Source: Desulfosarcina sp.
GTDB taxonomy: Bacteria; Desulfobacterota; Desulfobacteria; Desulfobacterales; JAFDCJ01
Assembly: GCA_029288035.1 (NCBI GenBank)
Contig: JARFPZ010000112.1
Span: 1 to 34,729, forward strand
DNA length: 34,729 nt
Reading direction: 5' to 3'
Shown: positions 7,543-15,008 of the stretch, in pieces
How the letters are laid out: each line of letters opens with the position of its first letter
How positions within the stretch are numbered: the first letter of the stretch is position 1
Made by a program: the position numbers and the translations under genes
Notes under the pieces: model-generated
Seen by the model: the letters and a program-made list of their open reading frames with translations, nothing else
The model's database searches: none
Told to the model about the DNA's origin: nothing

Positions 7543-8547
7543 TTACGGATATACGTACTTTTTCTTTGCTCTCATGATTCTTCTTACAGACGTAATCCCT
7601 CTTGCCTTCACGTCAGCGGAATCGATAATACCTTGCAAAACTTCTTTGTAGGCAACCTCAATATTCGGCCCTTTATGGCAAATAAGGGCGAGGTCGATCT
7701 CGGCGGCAACTATCCGACGCATCGCCGTCTTAATATCGAAATGCTTGGCGATGGCGCCCATATCGAGGTCGTCCGTCATCACAAGACCGTTAAATCCCAG
7801 TTGATCTCTCAAAAGCGTTTTTGCGATGTTATCGGACAAACTGGCAGGCCATTGTGGATCCAGTTTTTTGTAGAATATATGCGACAGCATCACGCCGGAT
7901 ACCCCATGCTGAATGCTGGCTTTGAAGGGTATTAGATCGACTTGCTGAATGGCGGATATGTCATCATCCAGCATTGGAAGATCCATATGGGAGTCCAGTA
8001 TGGTCCGGCCGATTCCAGGGAAGTGCTTGGCGACAGCCATGATGTTGTTGCGCTGAAGATGTTCAATGACTTTAATCCCCAGTCGCGTGACCCAAGCTGG
8101 ATCCGCACCGAATGCCCTTTCCGCCATGATACTATTGATTGTCTCCGGAGCTATATCCAAGACCGGCGCCATGTTCATGTTGATACCGACCCGGGCCAGC
8201 TCAGCGGCTGTTGTCTCGGCAAACTGGACGGCATCTTTTTCATTGGCCATATGGGGATTACCGGGAAATTGCGAAAAAGGCTCTTTGAGCCTGGCCACCT
8301 GTCCACCTTCCTGGTCAACGGCAATGAACAAGGGAGGTTGCCCGCATCGTCGCGCATATTTCTGAACCTCGTTGCACAGATGCTTTATTTGATCCGGAGT
8401 TTCGAGATTTCTTGAAAATAGTATGATACCGCCACTTTTGAGGCGCTTGATCAAAAATTTAAGGTCCGCATTGAGGTCGGTGCCATCAAATCCGACCATC
8501 AGACGCTGTCCGGCTAATTGTTCATTCGAGAAGGCTGTTGTCGGCAT
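7543..8547 (-). CDS. nagZ: Beta-N-acetylhexosaminidase NagZ (GH3)
   Basis: Cytosolic glycosidase of peptidoglycan recycling that removes GlcNAc from 1,6-anhydromuropeptides. At 334 residues it is a single GH3 domain without the C-terminal domain of larger GH3 enzymes, as in NagZ. Motifs: FIAVDQEGGQVARL, AERAFGADP, the KHFPGIG...DSHMDLP segment holding the mobile His-Asp dyad, and VMTDDLDMGAI with the nucleophile Asp. No signal peptide is seen. AGGA lies 10 bases before the ATG. It converges with tsaD (95 bases apart) and is monocistronic. With mltG and the D,D-carboxypeptidase it belongs to the cell-wall genes of the window. The last residues (RAKKKYVYP) are basic and variable. Confidence 0.94.
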   Translation of the reverse strand: MPTTAFSNEQLAGQRLMVGFDGTDLNADLKFLIKRLKSGGIILFSRNLETPDQIKHLCNEVQKYARRCGQPPLFIAVDQEGGQVARLKEPFSQFPGNPHMANEKDAVQFAETTAAELARVGINMNMAPVLDIAPETINSIMAERAFGADPAWVTRLGIKVIEHLQRNNIMAVAKHFPGIGRTILDSHMDLPMLDDDISAIQQVDLIPFKASIQHGVSGVMLSHIFYKKLDPQWPASLSDNIAKTLLRDQLGFNGLVMTDDLDMGAIAKHFDIKTAMRRIVAAEIDLALICHKGPNIEVAYKEVLQGIIDSADVKARGITSVRRIMRAKKKYVYP

Positions 8548-8801
8548 TTTTTGGGTTCCTAAATGATGTGGAAATAGTTTTTTTACCGTAAGCTCTTTGT
8601 TCTGAATACTGGTTTCTTAAAGTCATTTAATATAATAAGTTAAATAAGCACCCTGAATTTATATGATATCCATCTTTTTTCCAAAGTCGGAAAATATGCA
8701 AGGAGTAATTTATTTTTTACTGCTTGCCTTGCCGTGTCATAGCTGTCACAAGACATCTGATATAGGGGTGATCAAGGTAGACGTCGTTGTTAAAGTGGCA
8801 T
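8548..8801. other. Intergenic, nothing firm
   Basis: AT-rich leader side of nagZ. A 35-codon plus-strand frame (8696-8803) with a hydrophobic start and CHSCH is present but lacks a ribosome site upstream of its ATG, and it ends where the minus-strand terminator begins. I see no clear nagZ promoter. Confidence 0.35.
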
Positions 8802-8837
8802 AAAAAAAGAGCAGCGTCAATTTTAGACTCTGCTCTT
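8802..8837 (-). terminator. Strong terminator ending the candidate ncRNA
   Basis: An 8-bp perfect stem (8830-8837 with 8807-8814) continues after one mismatch with GTC/GAC. On the minus strand the stem leads straight into a run of seven Ts. The nearest annotated minus-strand gene upstream stops at 9352, more than 500 bases away, so the terminator implies another transcript between 8838 and 9200. Confidence 0.75.
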
Positions 8838-9158
8838 CAGACGATTCTCCTGGAATCCATTAATTTAAAATTCCAAGATTATGCTCAGCTCGTTTGAGCC
8901 GTCCCTCAAGTTGATTGAGTGGGGTGTCAACCGAAGCTGTCCGCGATCGGTATGCACTGCCGGACAGCACATACCAGGAGTCATACAGCTTATGCGTCTC
9001 AGACCCCATATTATGTTGAAAAGGCTACCCTAAATGCCGTTGTTCTCGTGTGGTATCTCCTCAATTTGGATTTGGGAAGTCCGTCAGAAAAGATGCACGC
9101 ACATCCGAGAAGCCATTTTTCTAACTTAACAAATTCGGACCCTGTTTGTTTTCTGTTA
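8802..9158 (-). ncRNA. Candidate structured non-coding RNA, family unknown
   Basis: On the minus strand a nested fold is visible: outer stem 9003-9007 with 8921-8925 (GGGGT/ACCCC), middle stem 8985-8991 with 8934-8940 (AAGCTGT/ACAGCTT, perfect), and inner hairpin 8965-8975 with 8949-8959 (11 bp, 5-base loop). Two pairs of the inner hairpin are G-U on the minus strand but would be A-C mismatches on the plus strand, so the structure favours minus-strand transcription. A GATTC/GAATC hairpin follows near 8845-8859, then the terminator. A promoter lies at 9165-9193, giving an RNA of about 355 bases. There is no long ORF on this strand here. I checked for tmRNA, RNase P and SRP signatures and did not find them; 6S RNA cannot be excluded. 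Confidence 0.45.
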
Positions 9159-9164
9159 ATACAT

Positions 9165-9193
9165 ATAACAACATATTACAAATTTTGTGCCAA
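9165..9193 (-). promoter_or_regulatory. Candidate promoter of the ncRNA
   Basis: Minus-strand TTGGCA (9193-9188), exact 17-bp spacer, TGTTAT (9170-9165) fits sigma-70. The same bases also resemble a sigma-54 element, TGGCAC-N5-TTGTA (9192-9177), but with GT in place of the nearly invariant -12 GC. It is embedded in a very AT-rich tract. Confidence 0.4.
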
Positions 9194-9351
9194 AATTTAT
9201 ATTTTATAGAATTATATTAAATTACAATTAGTTAAACGGTTAATTAGTATCATCACATTGTCCCTTACTCAACAAAACCGTCAATTTTTCGACTCCTAAG
9301 TCGAGAATCTTATCAAGATCGGTGCGAACATCGATAGGTTATCGGAATGCA

Positions 9352-9591
9352 TTAGCTTCCTTTACTGGACTCATAGCACCGACGTTCGATAAATTCGGAG
9401 TTCGATTTATCCCAGACAGCTTCGTTTTCGTGTATGAATTTTGGAGGTCCATCCCAGGCACCACATGCTTTCACCACGGTTTCGCCTAGGGTGAACTTAC
9501 GGCCACAGGCGGCACATCCTTCTGCATTGAGGGTGTTTAGTTTTTCAAGATCGATGATGAAGCTTGGTCCCTTTCTTTTAGGTGTCTCCAT
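9352..9591 (-). CDS. Small Cys-containing protein, function unknown
   Basis: A 79-residue soluble protein I cannot assign. A strong AGGAGGG ribosome site 7 bases before the ATG and ordinary codon use make it a real gene. It has Cys26-x2-Cys29 (CAAC, in a GCxxCGRKFTLGE setting typical of zinc knuckles), Cys43, His54 and Cys72, enough ligands for one metal site. The CGAWDGPPKFIHENEAVWD segment is Trp- and acid-rich. No signal peptide or membrane segment is seen. It lies 76 bases downstream of mltG on the same strand and may be co-transcribed with it. A zinc-ribbon-like accessory or regulatory protein is inference only. Confidence 0.75.
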   Translation of the reverse strand: METPKRKGPSFIIDLEKLNTLNAEGCAACGRKFTLGETVVKACGAWDGPPKFIHENEAVWDKSNSEFIERRCYESSKGS

Positions 9592-9667
9592 AATAAGCCC
9601 TCCTGAGGTATTGAATTAATTTTAAAAATGAAATTAAGGGTGTTATGTTTGGGTGTCAACGGATACA

Positions 9668-10681
9668 TCACTTTTTTCGTCTCAATTGGTATTTTCGTAC
9701 GGCTTGATTGTGCTCCTTTAAGGTTTTTGAGAAATAGTGGGTGTTGTCTTTTTTTGAAACAAAATAGATAAATTCAGTATCGTCAGGAAAAAGGGCCGCC
9801 TCCAGAGAGGCGCGGCCGGGGTTTGCAATGGGACCGGCTGGCAGTCCTCTGATTTTATAGGTGTTGTAGGCCGTGCGGGTGCTGAGGTGTTTGCGGGTAA
9901 GATTGCCGTCAAAATTTTTTATGCCATAAATGACCGTCGGATCCGATTCCAGGCGCATTTTCTTTTTTAAACGATTGTGAAATACCGAAGAAATGATGGG
10001 CCTTTCAACGGCTGCCCCGGTTTCCTTTTCAATAATGGATGCCAGGGTTACAATCTGGTGAACTGTAAATCCGAGATCTTTTGCCCGCACTTTCCATTCA
10101 ATTGTAAAAACGGACCAGAACCGATTCAGCATCGTTGATATGATTTTATTCATCGTGACGTCTCTCGGAAAAAAATAGGTATCCGGGAACAGATACCCCT
10201 CCAACGATGAGGCTTCAATGCCGTTTTTAGTTACTAGAGCAGGATCCATGGTCGTTTTGATAAAATCATCTTTCGAACCAAATCTAGCGGTTTCCACCAA
10301 CACAGCGATCTGAGCAATGTTATAGCCCTCCGGAACGGTAAGTTTATGGAGATTGACCGCTCCTTTTACCATGATTTCCAGGATCTGGCGAGGTGGCATG
10401 GCTGCTGACAGGAGATATTCCCCGGCTTTGAGATGCTTATCCGAGCCATTTATGCGGGCGATTAGAATGAACTTCAACTTACCTTTAATAAGATTTGCTT
10501 GCTGGAGGAGATTCGCGGTGGTCCTCAAGGTTTGGCCCGGACGAACACTGATGATGACATTATCTAAGGCATTGACATTTGTGGGCGTCTCAGCGTAGGT
10601 ACGGAGCTCAACAATAAGCCCGGCTGCTGCGCAGGCAATTATCAATAGAGGAATTAAAATTAAGAGCAGCGTCTTTTTCAA
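9668..10681 (-). CDS. mltG: Endolytic murein transglycosylase MltG (YceG family)
   Basis: Inner-membrane lytic transglycosylase that cuts nascent glycan strands and is thought to set their length. Residues about 4-24 form the single N-terminal membrane anchor (LLLILIPLLIIACAAAGLI); the rest is periplasmic. The LysM-like segment (VRPGQTLRTTANLLQQANLI) is followed by the YceG domain: EGYLFPDTYFFPRD, TLASIIEKETG with the catalytic Glu, ERPIISSVFHNRLKKKMRL, DPTVIYGI and GLPAGPIANPG. 337 residues is normal. The start is a TTG with AAAGGAG 11 bases upstream; no ATG fits the family start. It has its own promoter. The usual neighbours (pabC, tmk, holB) are absent. Confidence 0.95.
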   Translation of the reverse strand: MKKTLLLILIPLLIIACAAAGLIVELRTYAETPTNVNALDNVIISVRPGQTLRTTANLLQQANLIKGKLKFILIARINGSDKHLKAGEYLLSAAMPPRQILEIMVKGAVNLHKLTVPEGYNIAQIAVLVETARFGSKDDFIKTTMDPALVTKNGIEASSLEGYLFPDTYFFPRDVTMNKIISTMLNRFWSVFTIEWKVRAKDLGFTVHQIVTLASIIEKETGAAVERPIISSVFHNRLKKKMRLESDPTVIYGIKNFDGNLTRKHLSTRTAYNTYKIRGLPAGPIANPGRASLEAALFPDDTEFIYFVSKKDNTHYFSKTLKEHNQAVRKYQLRRKK

Positions 10682-10747
10682 TACGAAGAGGGCTCCTTTC
10701 GAATGAAGATAGCGGACTCGGAAACCAATAACTTTTTAATTCAGACA

Positions 10748-10776
10748 AGCATAAAAAAAATACTGTGGCTTGTCAA
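10748..10776 (-). promoter_or_regulatory. Promoter of mltG
   Basis: Minus-strand TTGACA (10776-10771, perfect), exact 17-bp spacer that includes a T tract, TATGCT (10753-10748). The start would fall near 10741, leaving a 60-base leader. Confidence 0.6.
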
Positions 10777-10927
10777 AGGCGTAAATCATCAGAACTCGCA
10801 TTGAACCTCGAGGCTAACGCAGTTGGAGATAAGAGGGTCGGGGGGATGAATACATTTTCCCCCATAAAATATGCCTATCCCCCAAACATTGCAAATGTGT
10901 TCCCCAGCTGTCGAAGCGGGGTTTTGC

Positions 10928-10945
10928 TTGACAATCGCATGTCAA
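10928..10945. promoter_or_regulatory. Inverted repeat upstream of korDABC
   Basis: TTGACA-N6-TGTCAA is a perfect 18-bp dyad about 120 bases before korD. It may be an operator, or its left arm a -35 box (the -10 match downstream is poor). No regulator gene is nearby. Confidence 0.35.
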
Positions 10946-11065
10946 ATTAATTAGTTTATAAATTCAGGCCTTCGTCATTTCATTTACCATTGGACGATAT
11001 CAATTTGACAATTGTGCTGCACCTGTCGTTGATAAGATGCTGGATACTGGCAAAGGGGATATTTT

Positions 11066-11272
11066 ATGGGGAAACCTAAGTTAAAGCAACACCATATCAA
11101 TCGGGACTGGTGCAAGGGTTGCGGCATCTGTGTGGAATTCTGCCCGAAAAAGGTTTTGGAACTGGACGGCGAAGACAAGGTCAAAGCGGCGCGGCCGCAG
11201 GATTGTATCTGCTGCAGGCTTTGTGAGCTGCGATGCCCGGATTTGGCGATAGAAATCGAATTGGAAAAGTAG
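11066..11272 (+). CDS. korD: 2-oxoglutarate:ferredoxin oxidoreductase, delta (2[4Fe-4S]) subunit
   Basis: A 68-residue bacterial-type ferredoxin. Two full cluster motifs are visible: Cys16-x2-Cys19-x2-Cys22-x3-Cys26-Pro and Cys47-x2-Cys50-x2-Cys53-x3-Cys57-Pro. It carries electrons from the TPP/FeS core of the oxidoreductase to external ferredoxin. A ribosome site (AAGGGG) lies a few bases upstream of the ATG. It is the first of four tightly packed genes (10 bases to korA). The family resemblance is to KorD, with VorD/PorD-type subunits as alternatives. Confidence 0.9.
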   Translation: MGKPKLKQHHINRDWCKGCGICVEFCPKKVLELDGEDKVKAARPQDCICCRLCELRCPDLAIEIELEK

Positions 11273-11282
11273 GGTGTTATAA

Positions 11283-12431
11283 ATGAGTGAAAATAAAAAA
11301 TTCGTTCAAGGCAACGAGGCCTGCGTTGAAGGTGCACTGTATGCGGGGCTTGATTTTTATGCCGGCTATCCGATTACGCCTTCAACTGAGATCGCTGAAA
11401 TATTGTCTTATCGGCTCCCCCGGATCGGTGGTAAGTTTATTCAGATGGAAGATGAAATTGCGTCGTTGTGTGCGATTATCGGGGCGTCACTCACCGGTCG
11501 TAAAGTCATGACGGCCACCAGCGGTCCCGGTTTTTCATTGATGCAGGAAGCCCTCGGATATGCAGTTATGGCTGAAATTCCCTGCGTGATCGTCGATGTT
11601 CAGCGTGGTGGACCCTCCACCGGAATTCCAACCCACGGCAGCCAGGGGGATATCAACCAGGCTCGCTGGGGAACCCACGGGGATCACGCCATCATAGCGA
11701 TGACGGCTTCAACTCACCAAGATGTCTTCGCGGTCACGGTGGAAGCCTTTAACCTGGCCGAAACGTATCGGACGCCCGTCATTCTATTGTTTGATGAGGT
11801 GGTGGGCCACATGCGCGAGCGCCTCGTAATACCCGAGCCGGGTGTCATTCCGCTGGTGGATCGACTCAGGACATCTGTCAAAGAGGGTGTGGATTACCAC
11901 CCCTATCTGCCCAGGGAAGACGGACGTCTTCCCATGTCGGATTTCGGCAGTGTTCACCGATACAATGTTACCGGGTTATTTCACGACATGTGGGGATTTC
12001 CGTCCGCCGAACCTCGGGTGGTCCACGGCCTGCTGCATCATCTGGTGGACAAGCTCGAAAATCGCACCAACCTTCTCGCTCGGTATAAGGAATATTATCT
12101 GGAAGATGCGGAGCACTTGCTGATTTCTTACGGCTCGGCGGCCCGTTCCGCGCGGCATGTTGTGGAGAAAAGACGTATGCGAGGCGAAAAACTCGGACTA
12201 CTGGAACTGCAGACATTGTGGCCCTTTCCCGATATGATTATACGTGAAAAATGTGCCGGCGCCAAGTCTGTAATTGTCGTGGAACAGAACATGGGCCAGA
12301 TTCTGCGGGAGGTGAAACTGGCGGTGGATGAACCGCAGAAGGTATTTCTTGCCAATCGCATCGACGGCGTTTTTATCACCCCGGTGGATATCCTGAACAT
12401 TTTTCGAATAATCCAGGGAAAAGGAGTTTGA
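11283..12431 (+). CDS. korA: 2-oxoacid:ferredoxin oxidoreductase alpha subunit (KorA type)
   Basis: Oxidative decarboxylation of a 2-oxoacid, most likely 2-oxoglutarate, to the acyl-CoA with reduction of ferredoxin; reversible in anaerobes. 382 residues. The N-terminal pyrimidine-binding domain shows GNEACVEGAL, AGYPITPSTEI and MEDEIASLCAIIGAS, then TSGPGFSLMQEALGYAVMAE and DVQRGGPSTGIPT. The C-terminal transketolase-like domain follows from about residue 260. The gamma subunit is separate, as in KorA/VorB types. Substrate assignment among 2-oxoglutarate, branched-chain oxoacids and pyruvate is inferred from overall resemblance. It lies 3 bases before korB. Confidence 0.9.
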   Translation: MSENKKFVQGNEACVEGALYAGLDFYAGYPITPSTEIAEILSYRLPRIGGKFIQMEDEIASLCAIIGASLTGRKVMTATSGPGFSLMQEALGYAVMAEIPCVIVDVQRGGPSTGIPTHGSQGDINQARWGTHGDHAIIAMTASTHQDVFAVTVEAFNLAETYRTPVILLFDEVVGHMRERLVIPEPGVIPLVDRLRTSVKEGVDYHPYLPREDGRLPMSDFGSVHRYNVTGLFHDMWGFPSAEPRVVHGLLHHLVDKLENRTNLLARYKEYYLEDAEHLLISYGSAARSARHVVEKRRMRGEKLGLLELQTLWPFPDMIIREKCAGAKSVIVVEQNMGQILREVKLAVDEPQKVFLANRIDGVFITPVDILNIFRIIQGKGV

Positions 12432-12434
12432 CAC

Positions 12435-13238
12435 ATGGCAGTTAAAGATTATCTGAGGGAACGATTTTTTCCGCACATGTGGTGTCCCGGATGCGGGCAT
12501 GGAATGGTGCTCAACGGCATGCTGCAAGCCATCGAAAAGCTTGGCATGAGCAAAAACGAAATCGTGATGGTATCCGGCATTGGGTGTTCTGCAAGAATCT
12601 CCGGTTATGTCGACTTTCATACATTGCACACCATCCACGGACGGGCACTTGCCTTTGCCACCGGCGTAAAAATGAGTCTGCCTGAGCTGAATCTTATCGT
12701 TCCCATGGGTGATGGCGATGCCCTGGCCATCGGCGGCAACCATTTTATCCATGCGGCACGCAGAAATATTGATATCACGGCCATTGTCATGAATAATCGG
12801 ATTTACGGGATGACCGGAGGACAATTTTCACCCCTTTCGGGTCCGGGTATCCGGGCGACAACGGCACCGTTTACCAATATCGACTACAGCTTTGATGTCG
12901 TGGAGTTGGCAAAGGCCGCCGGTGCTACATTTGTGGCGCGCACCACCAGTTATCATGTTCAGCAAATAGCTGATATCATGAAAAAAGCTATTCTGCACGA
13001 GGGATTTTCGGTGGTGGAGATTCTAAGCCAGTGTCCGACCTATTTTGGGCGCAAGAACAAAGCTGGTGATGCCGTGGATATGGTGCGGTGGTTTAAAGAA
13101 AATACCACCTCCATCGGCTCTAAAGCAAAACAGGAAAATCCTGATTTGATTGAACGGGGTATCTTTGTGCAAACTGAGCGACCGGAGTACTGCAATGAAT
13201 ATGATAAAATCGTCGAAACTGCGATGGGAGGCAATTAG
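12435..13238 (+). CDS. korB: 2-oxoacid:ferredoxin oxidoreductase beta subunit (TPP-binding)
   Basis: TPP-binding subunit, 267 residues. The TPP/Mg motif is GDGDALAIGGNHFIHAARRN...VMNNRIYGMTGGQ (GDGD to NN), with the N-terminal CPGCGHG that helps hold a [4Fe-4S] cluster and IGCSARISGY. Together with korA it makes the catalytic site; electrons pass to korD. An AAGGAG ribosome site lies inside the end of korA. It is 2 bases from korC. The 267-residue length and the CPGCGHG start fit KorB rather than the longer pyruvate enzyme. Confidence 0.92.
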   Translation: MAVKDYLRERFFPHMWCPGCGHGMVLNGMLQAIEKLGMSKNEIVMVSGIGCSARISGYVDFHTLHTIHGRALAFATGVKMSLPELNLIVPMGDGDALAIGGNHFIHAARRNIDITAIVMNNRIYGMTGGQFSPLSGPGIRATTAPFTNIDYSFDVVELAKAAGATFVARTTSYHVQQIADIMKKAILHEGFSVVEILSQCPTYFGRKNKAGDAVDMVRWFKENTTSIGSKAKQENPDLIERGIFVQTERPEYCNEYDKIVETAMGGN

Positions 13239-13240
13239 TT

Positions 13241-13786
13241 ATGGAAAGATGCAGGATGGTATTTTCGGGATCGGGCGGCCAGGGTGTGATCACGGCGAGC
13301 ATCATTCTAGCCGAAGCAGCCGTGCTGTATGAAAACCTGAACGCCGTGCAGTCCCAGTCTTATGGTGCTGCGGCACGGGGAGGCGCCACCCGGTCCGACG
13401 TCATCATCTCCGATTCGACGATTGACTATCCCAAGGTGATTCAGCCCAATGTGCTGGTCTGCCTTACCCAAGACGCCTATAATAAATTTTATGAGATTAT
13501 ACGCCCCGGCGGAATCTTGATCACCGACGCCCGTTTTGTAAAAATTCAGAAAAAAGTCGATGCGCAGCAAAGAGAACTTCCCATCTACGAAAGCATTATG
13601 AAAGAAATCGGAAAGCCGATTGTTTTTAACATCTGCATGCTGGGTTCGGTGATCCGTATGACCGGACTATTAACTCCCGAGTCCATTATGAAAGTACTTG
13701 AAAAACGGATACCGCCAGACTTTCTGGATATGAACCGTCAGGCGTTGGATCTGGGGCTGGCCCTTGGTGAGCAGTTTAAACCCTAA
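13241..13786 (+). CDS. korC: 2-oxoacid:ferredoxin oxidoreductase gamma subunit
   Basis: 181-residue gamma domain (CoA-side subunit). The start FSGSGGQGVITASIILAEAA is the family hallmark glycine-rich loop, followed by QSQSYGAAARGGATRSDVIIS. GGGAGG precedes the ATG by 6 bases. It ends the four-gene operon and converges with the prepilin peptidase gene, with 13 bases between the stops. Gene order D-A-B-C is the common one for KOR clusters in anaerobic bacteria. The complex would link the TCA cycle or amino-acid breakdown to low-potential ferredoxin. Confidence 0.92.
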   Translation: MERCRMVFSGSGGQGVITASIILAEAAVLYENLNAVQSQSYGAAARGGATRSDVIISDSTIDYPKVIQPNVLVCLTQDAYNKFYEIIRPGGILITDARFVKIQKKVDAQQRELPIYESIMKEIGKPIVFNICMLGSVIRMTGLLTPESIMKVLEKRIPPDFLDMNRQALDLGLALGEQFKP

Positions 13787-13799
13787 ATGTTCATTTGTT

Positions 13800-14573
13800 T
13801 CACCCCAACAAGTTAAAGTACCAGTCAATCAGGGGTGTGCCGAAAAAAGCATAGGTAATGCTGCCGATGGATAGAAAAGGGCCGAACGGCACCGCCAGTT
13901 TCATACCTTTACGCGATTGCAGCATCGCGGCCAATCCAGCTAGGGTTCCAACCAGCGATGCAACAAAAATAGTGAAAAGAACGCCTTGCCACCCCACAAT
14001 GGCACCCATCATCGCTAATAATTTGATGTCGCCGCCACCCATACCTTCTTTTTTCGTGATCAGACTGTAAATCCAGGCAACGAGAAACAAACTGCCGCCC
14101 CCAATAAGGATGCCCAGCAGCGCTTCCTTGTAGGTGATGGTCGGCAGGGCGAAGCTGGCCGCAAAACAAATGGGTATACCCGGCAGAGTGATGACATTCG
14201 GTATGATACGATGATCTATATCGATGAACGTTACGATCAACAGAGCGGCGCAGAATAGATAATATATCAATGCTTCGAGGGTCAGACCAAACTTGAGAAA
14301 AGTCCCCAGCGCAAGCAGGCCTCCCAAGAGCTCAACTATTGGATATCGTATAGAAATTTTTATTTGACAGTGACGACAACGTCCTTTAAGCCACAAATAG
14401 CTTAATACCGGTATGTTGTCGTAGGCGGCGATCAGAGTACCGCAATTCGAGCACGTCGAGCGGGGATGAACGATTGATTTCGATGCCGGCAGCCGGTAGA
14501 TACAAACGTTCAGGAAACTTCCGATGCAAAGTCCGAATATAAAGATCGATACTTCAATTAGGTAAGTTAACAT
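13800..14573 (-). CDS. pilD: Prepilin leader peptidase / N-methyltransferase (A24 family)
   Basis: Polytopic inner-membrane enzyme that cleaves type IV pilin or type II secretion pseudopilin leaders and methylates the new N-terminus. The methyltransferase segment IGSFLNVCIYRLP is followed by the zinc-binding CSNC...CRHC cysteines. The two catalytic Asp of A24 peptidases are in DIDHRIIPN and GGGD (MGGGDIKLLAMMG). About eight hydrophobic segments are visible; 257 residues is typical. The ATG at 14573 is preferred because AAGGA lies 6 bases upstream; a TTG two codons earlier is possible. No pilin genes are in the window. Confidence 0.94.
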   Translation of the reverse strand: MLTYLIEVSIFIFGLCIGSFLNVCIYRLPASKSIVHPRSTCSNCGTLIAAYDNIPVLSYLWLKGRCRHCQIKISIRYPIVELLGGLLALGTFLKFGLTLEALIYYLFCAALLIVTFIDIDHRIIPNVITLPGIPICFAASFALPTITYKEALLGILIGGGSLFLVAWIYSLITKKEGMGGGDIKLLAMMGAIVGWQGVLFTIFVASLVGTLAGLAAMLQSRKGMKLAVPFGPFLSIGSITYAFFGTPLIDWYFNLLG

Positions 14574-15008
14574 CCACAATCCTTAAGGCTAGCTAAATTT
14601 CTTAATTTAAATTAAAGCCTTTTGAAACTCGAGAAAATATCCTATTATTCTTGCATGTATCGCAAAAAAATCAAAGTTATATTGTCAAAAAAAAATTATG
14701 TATTATTATAATCGTTTGTACATCCATTATTACCAACATCAATAACGGGCATTCCCGAATTCCGGCAAATGGGCTGTCAGGTTTCCATAAATAGACCCTT
14801 AATCGGAAATCGTTTGCCCTCCAGGCGGATCCACAACGTTTTATGACAACACATTCTCGACACTGAGAAACGGCAATGAGAATCAACAGAAACTTCATTT
14901 TAGTCTCTATGACTTAGGGGAGACACTTTCCGGTATTACCGCGTTCAGGGATGCCAAAAAAAGTATGGATGGTGCTCGGCATTTTACCGGGGGCACCTGG
15001 GAGTGAAA
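14574..15008. other. pilD-lon intergenic region
   Basis: A 435-base, AT-rich divergent spacer. It contains TTGTCA (14682-14687) and TATAAT (14707-14712) with a long 19-bp spacer, a possible lon promoter, and a small dyad CGGTA-T-TACCG (14931-14941). A 73-codon minus-strand frame (14677-14898) has no ribosome site or motif and is not called. No CIRCE heat-shock element is seen. Confidence 0.4.

Larger units (their letters stand above)
10682..11065. other. Divergent mltG/kor intergenic region
   Basis: It holds the mltG promoter, an inverted repeat at 10928-10945 and a weak GC-rich hairpin (CCCC...GGGG followed by TTTT, about 10901-10925). A second TTGACA at 11005-11010 has no good -10 partner. 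No gene was found; the short open frames have no ribosome site. Confidence 0.5.

Noticed and set aside
8696-8803. 35-codon plus-strand frame with hydrophobic start and CHSCH
   Set aside because: No ribosome site before its ATG; the AAGGAG lies after it, and its end overlaps the minus-strand terminator. Too short to support alone.
8802-9158. tmRNA, RNase P RNA or SRP RNA at the structured gap
   Set aside because: No tRNA-like 3' end, no GAGGAAAGTCC-like RNase P core and no SRP GNAR tetraloop motif were found; left as unknown.
14677-14898. 73-codon minus-strand frame in the pilD-lon gap
   Set aside because: No good ribosome site or motif, and it spans possible promoter sequence for lon.
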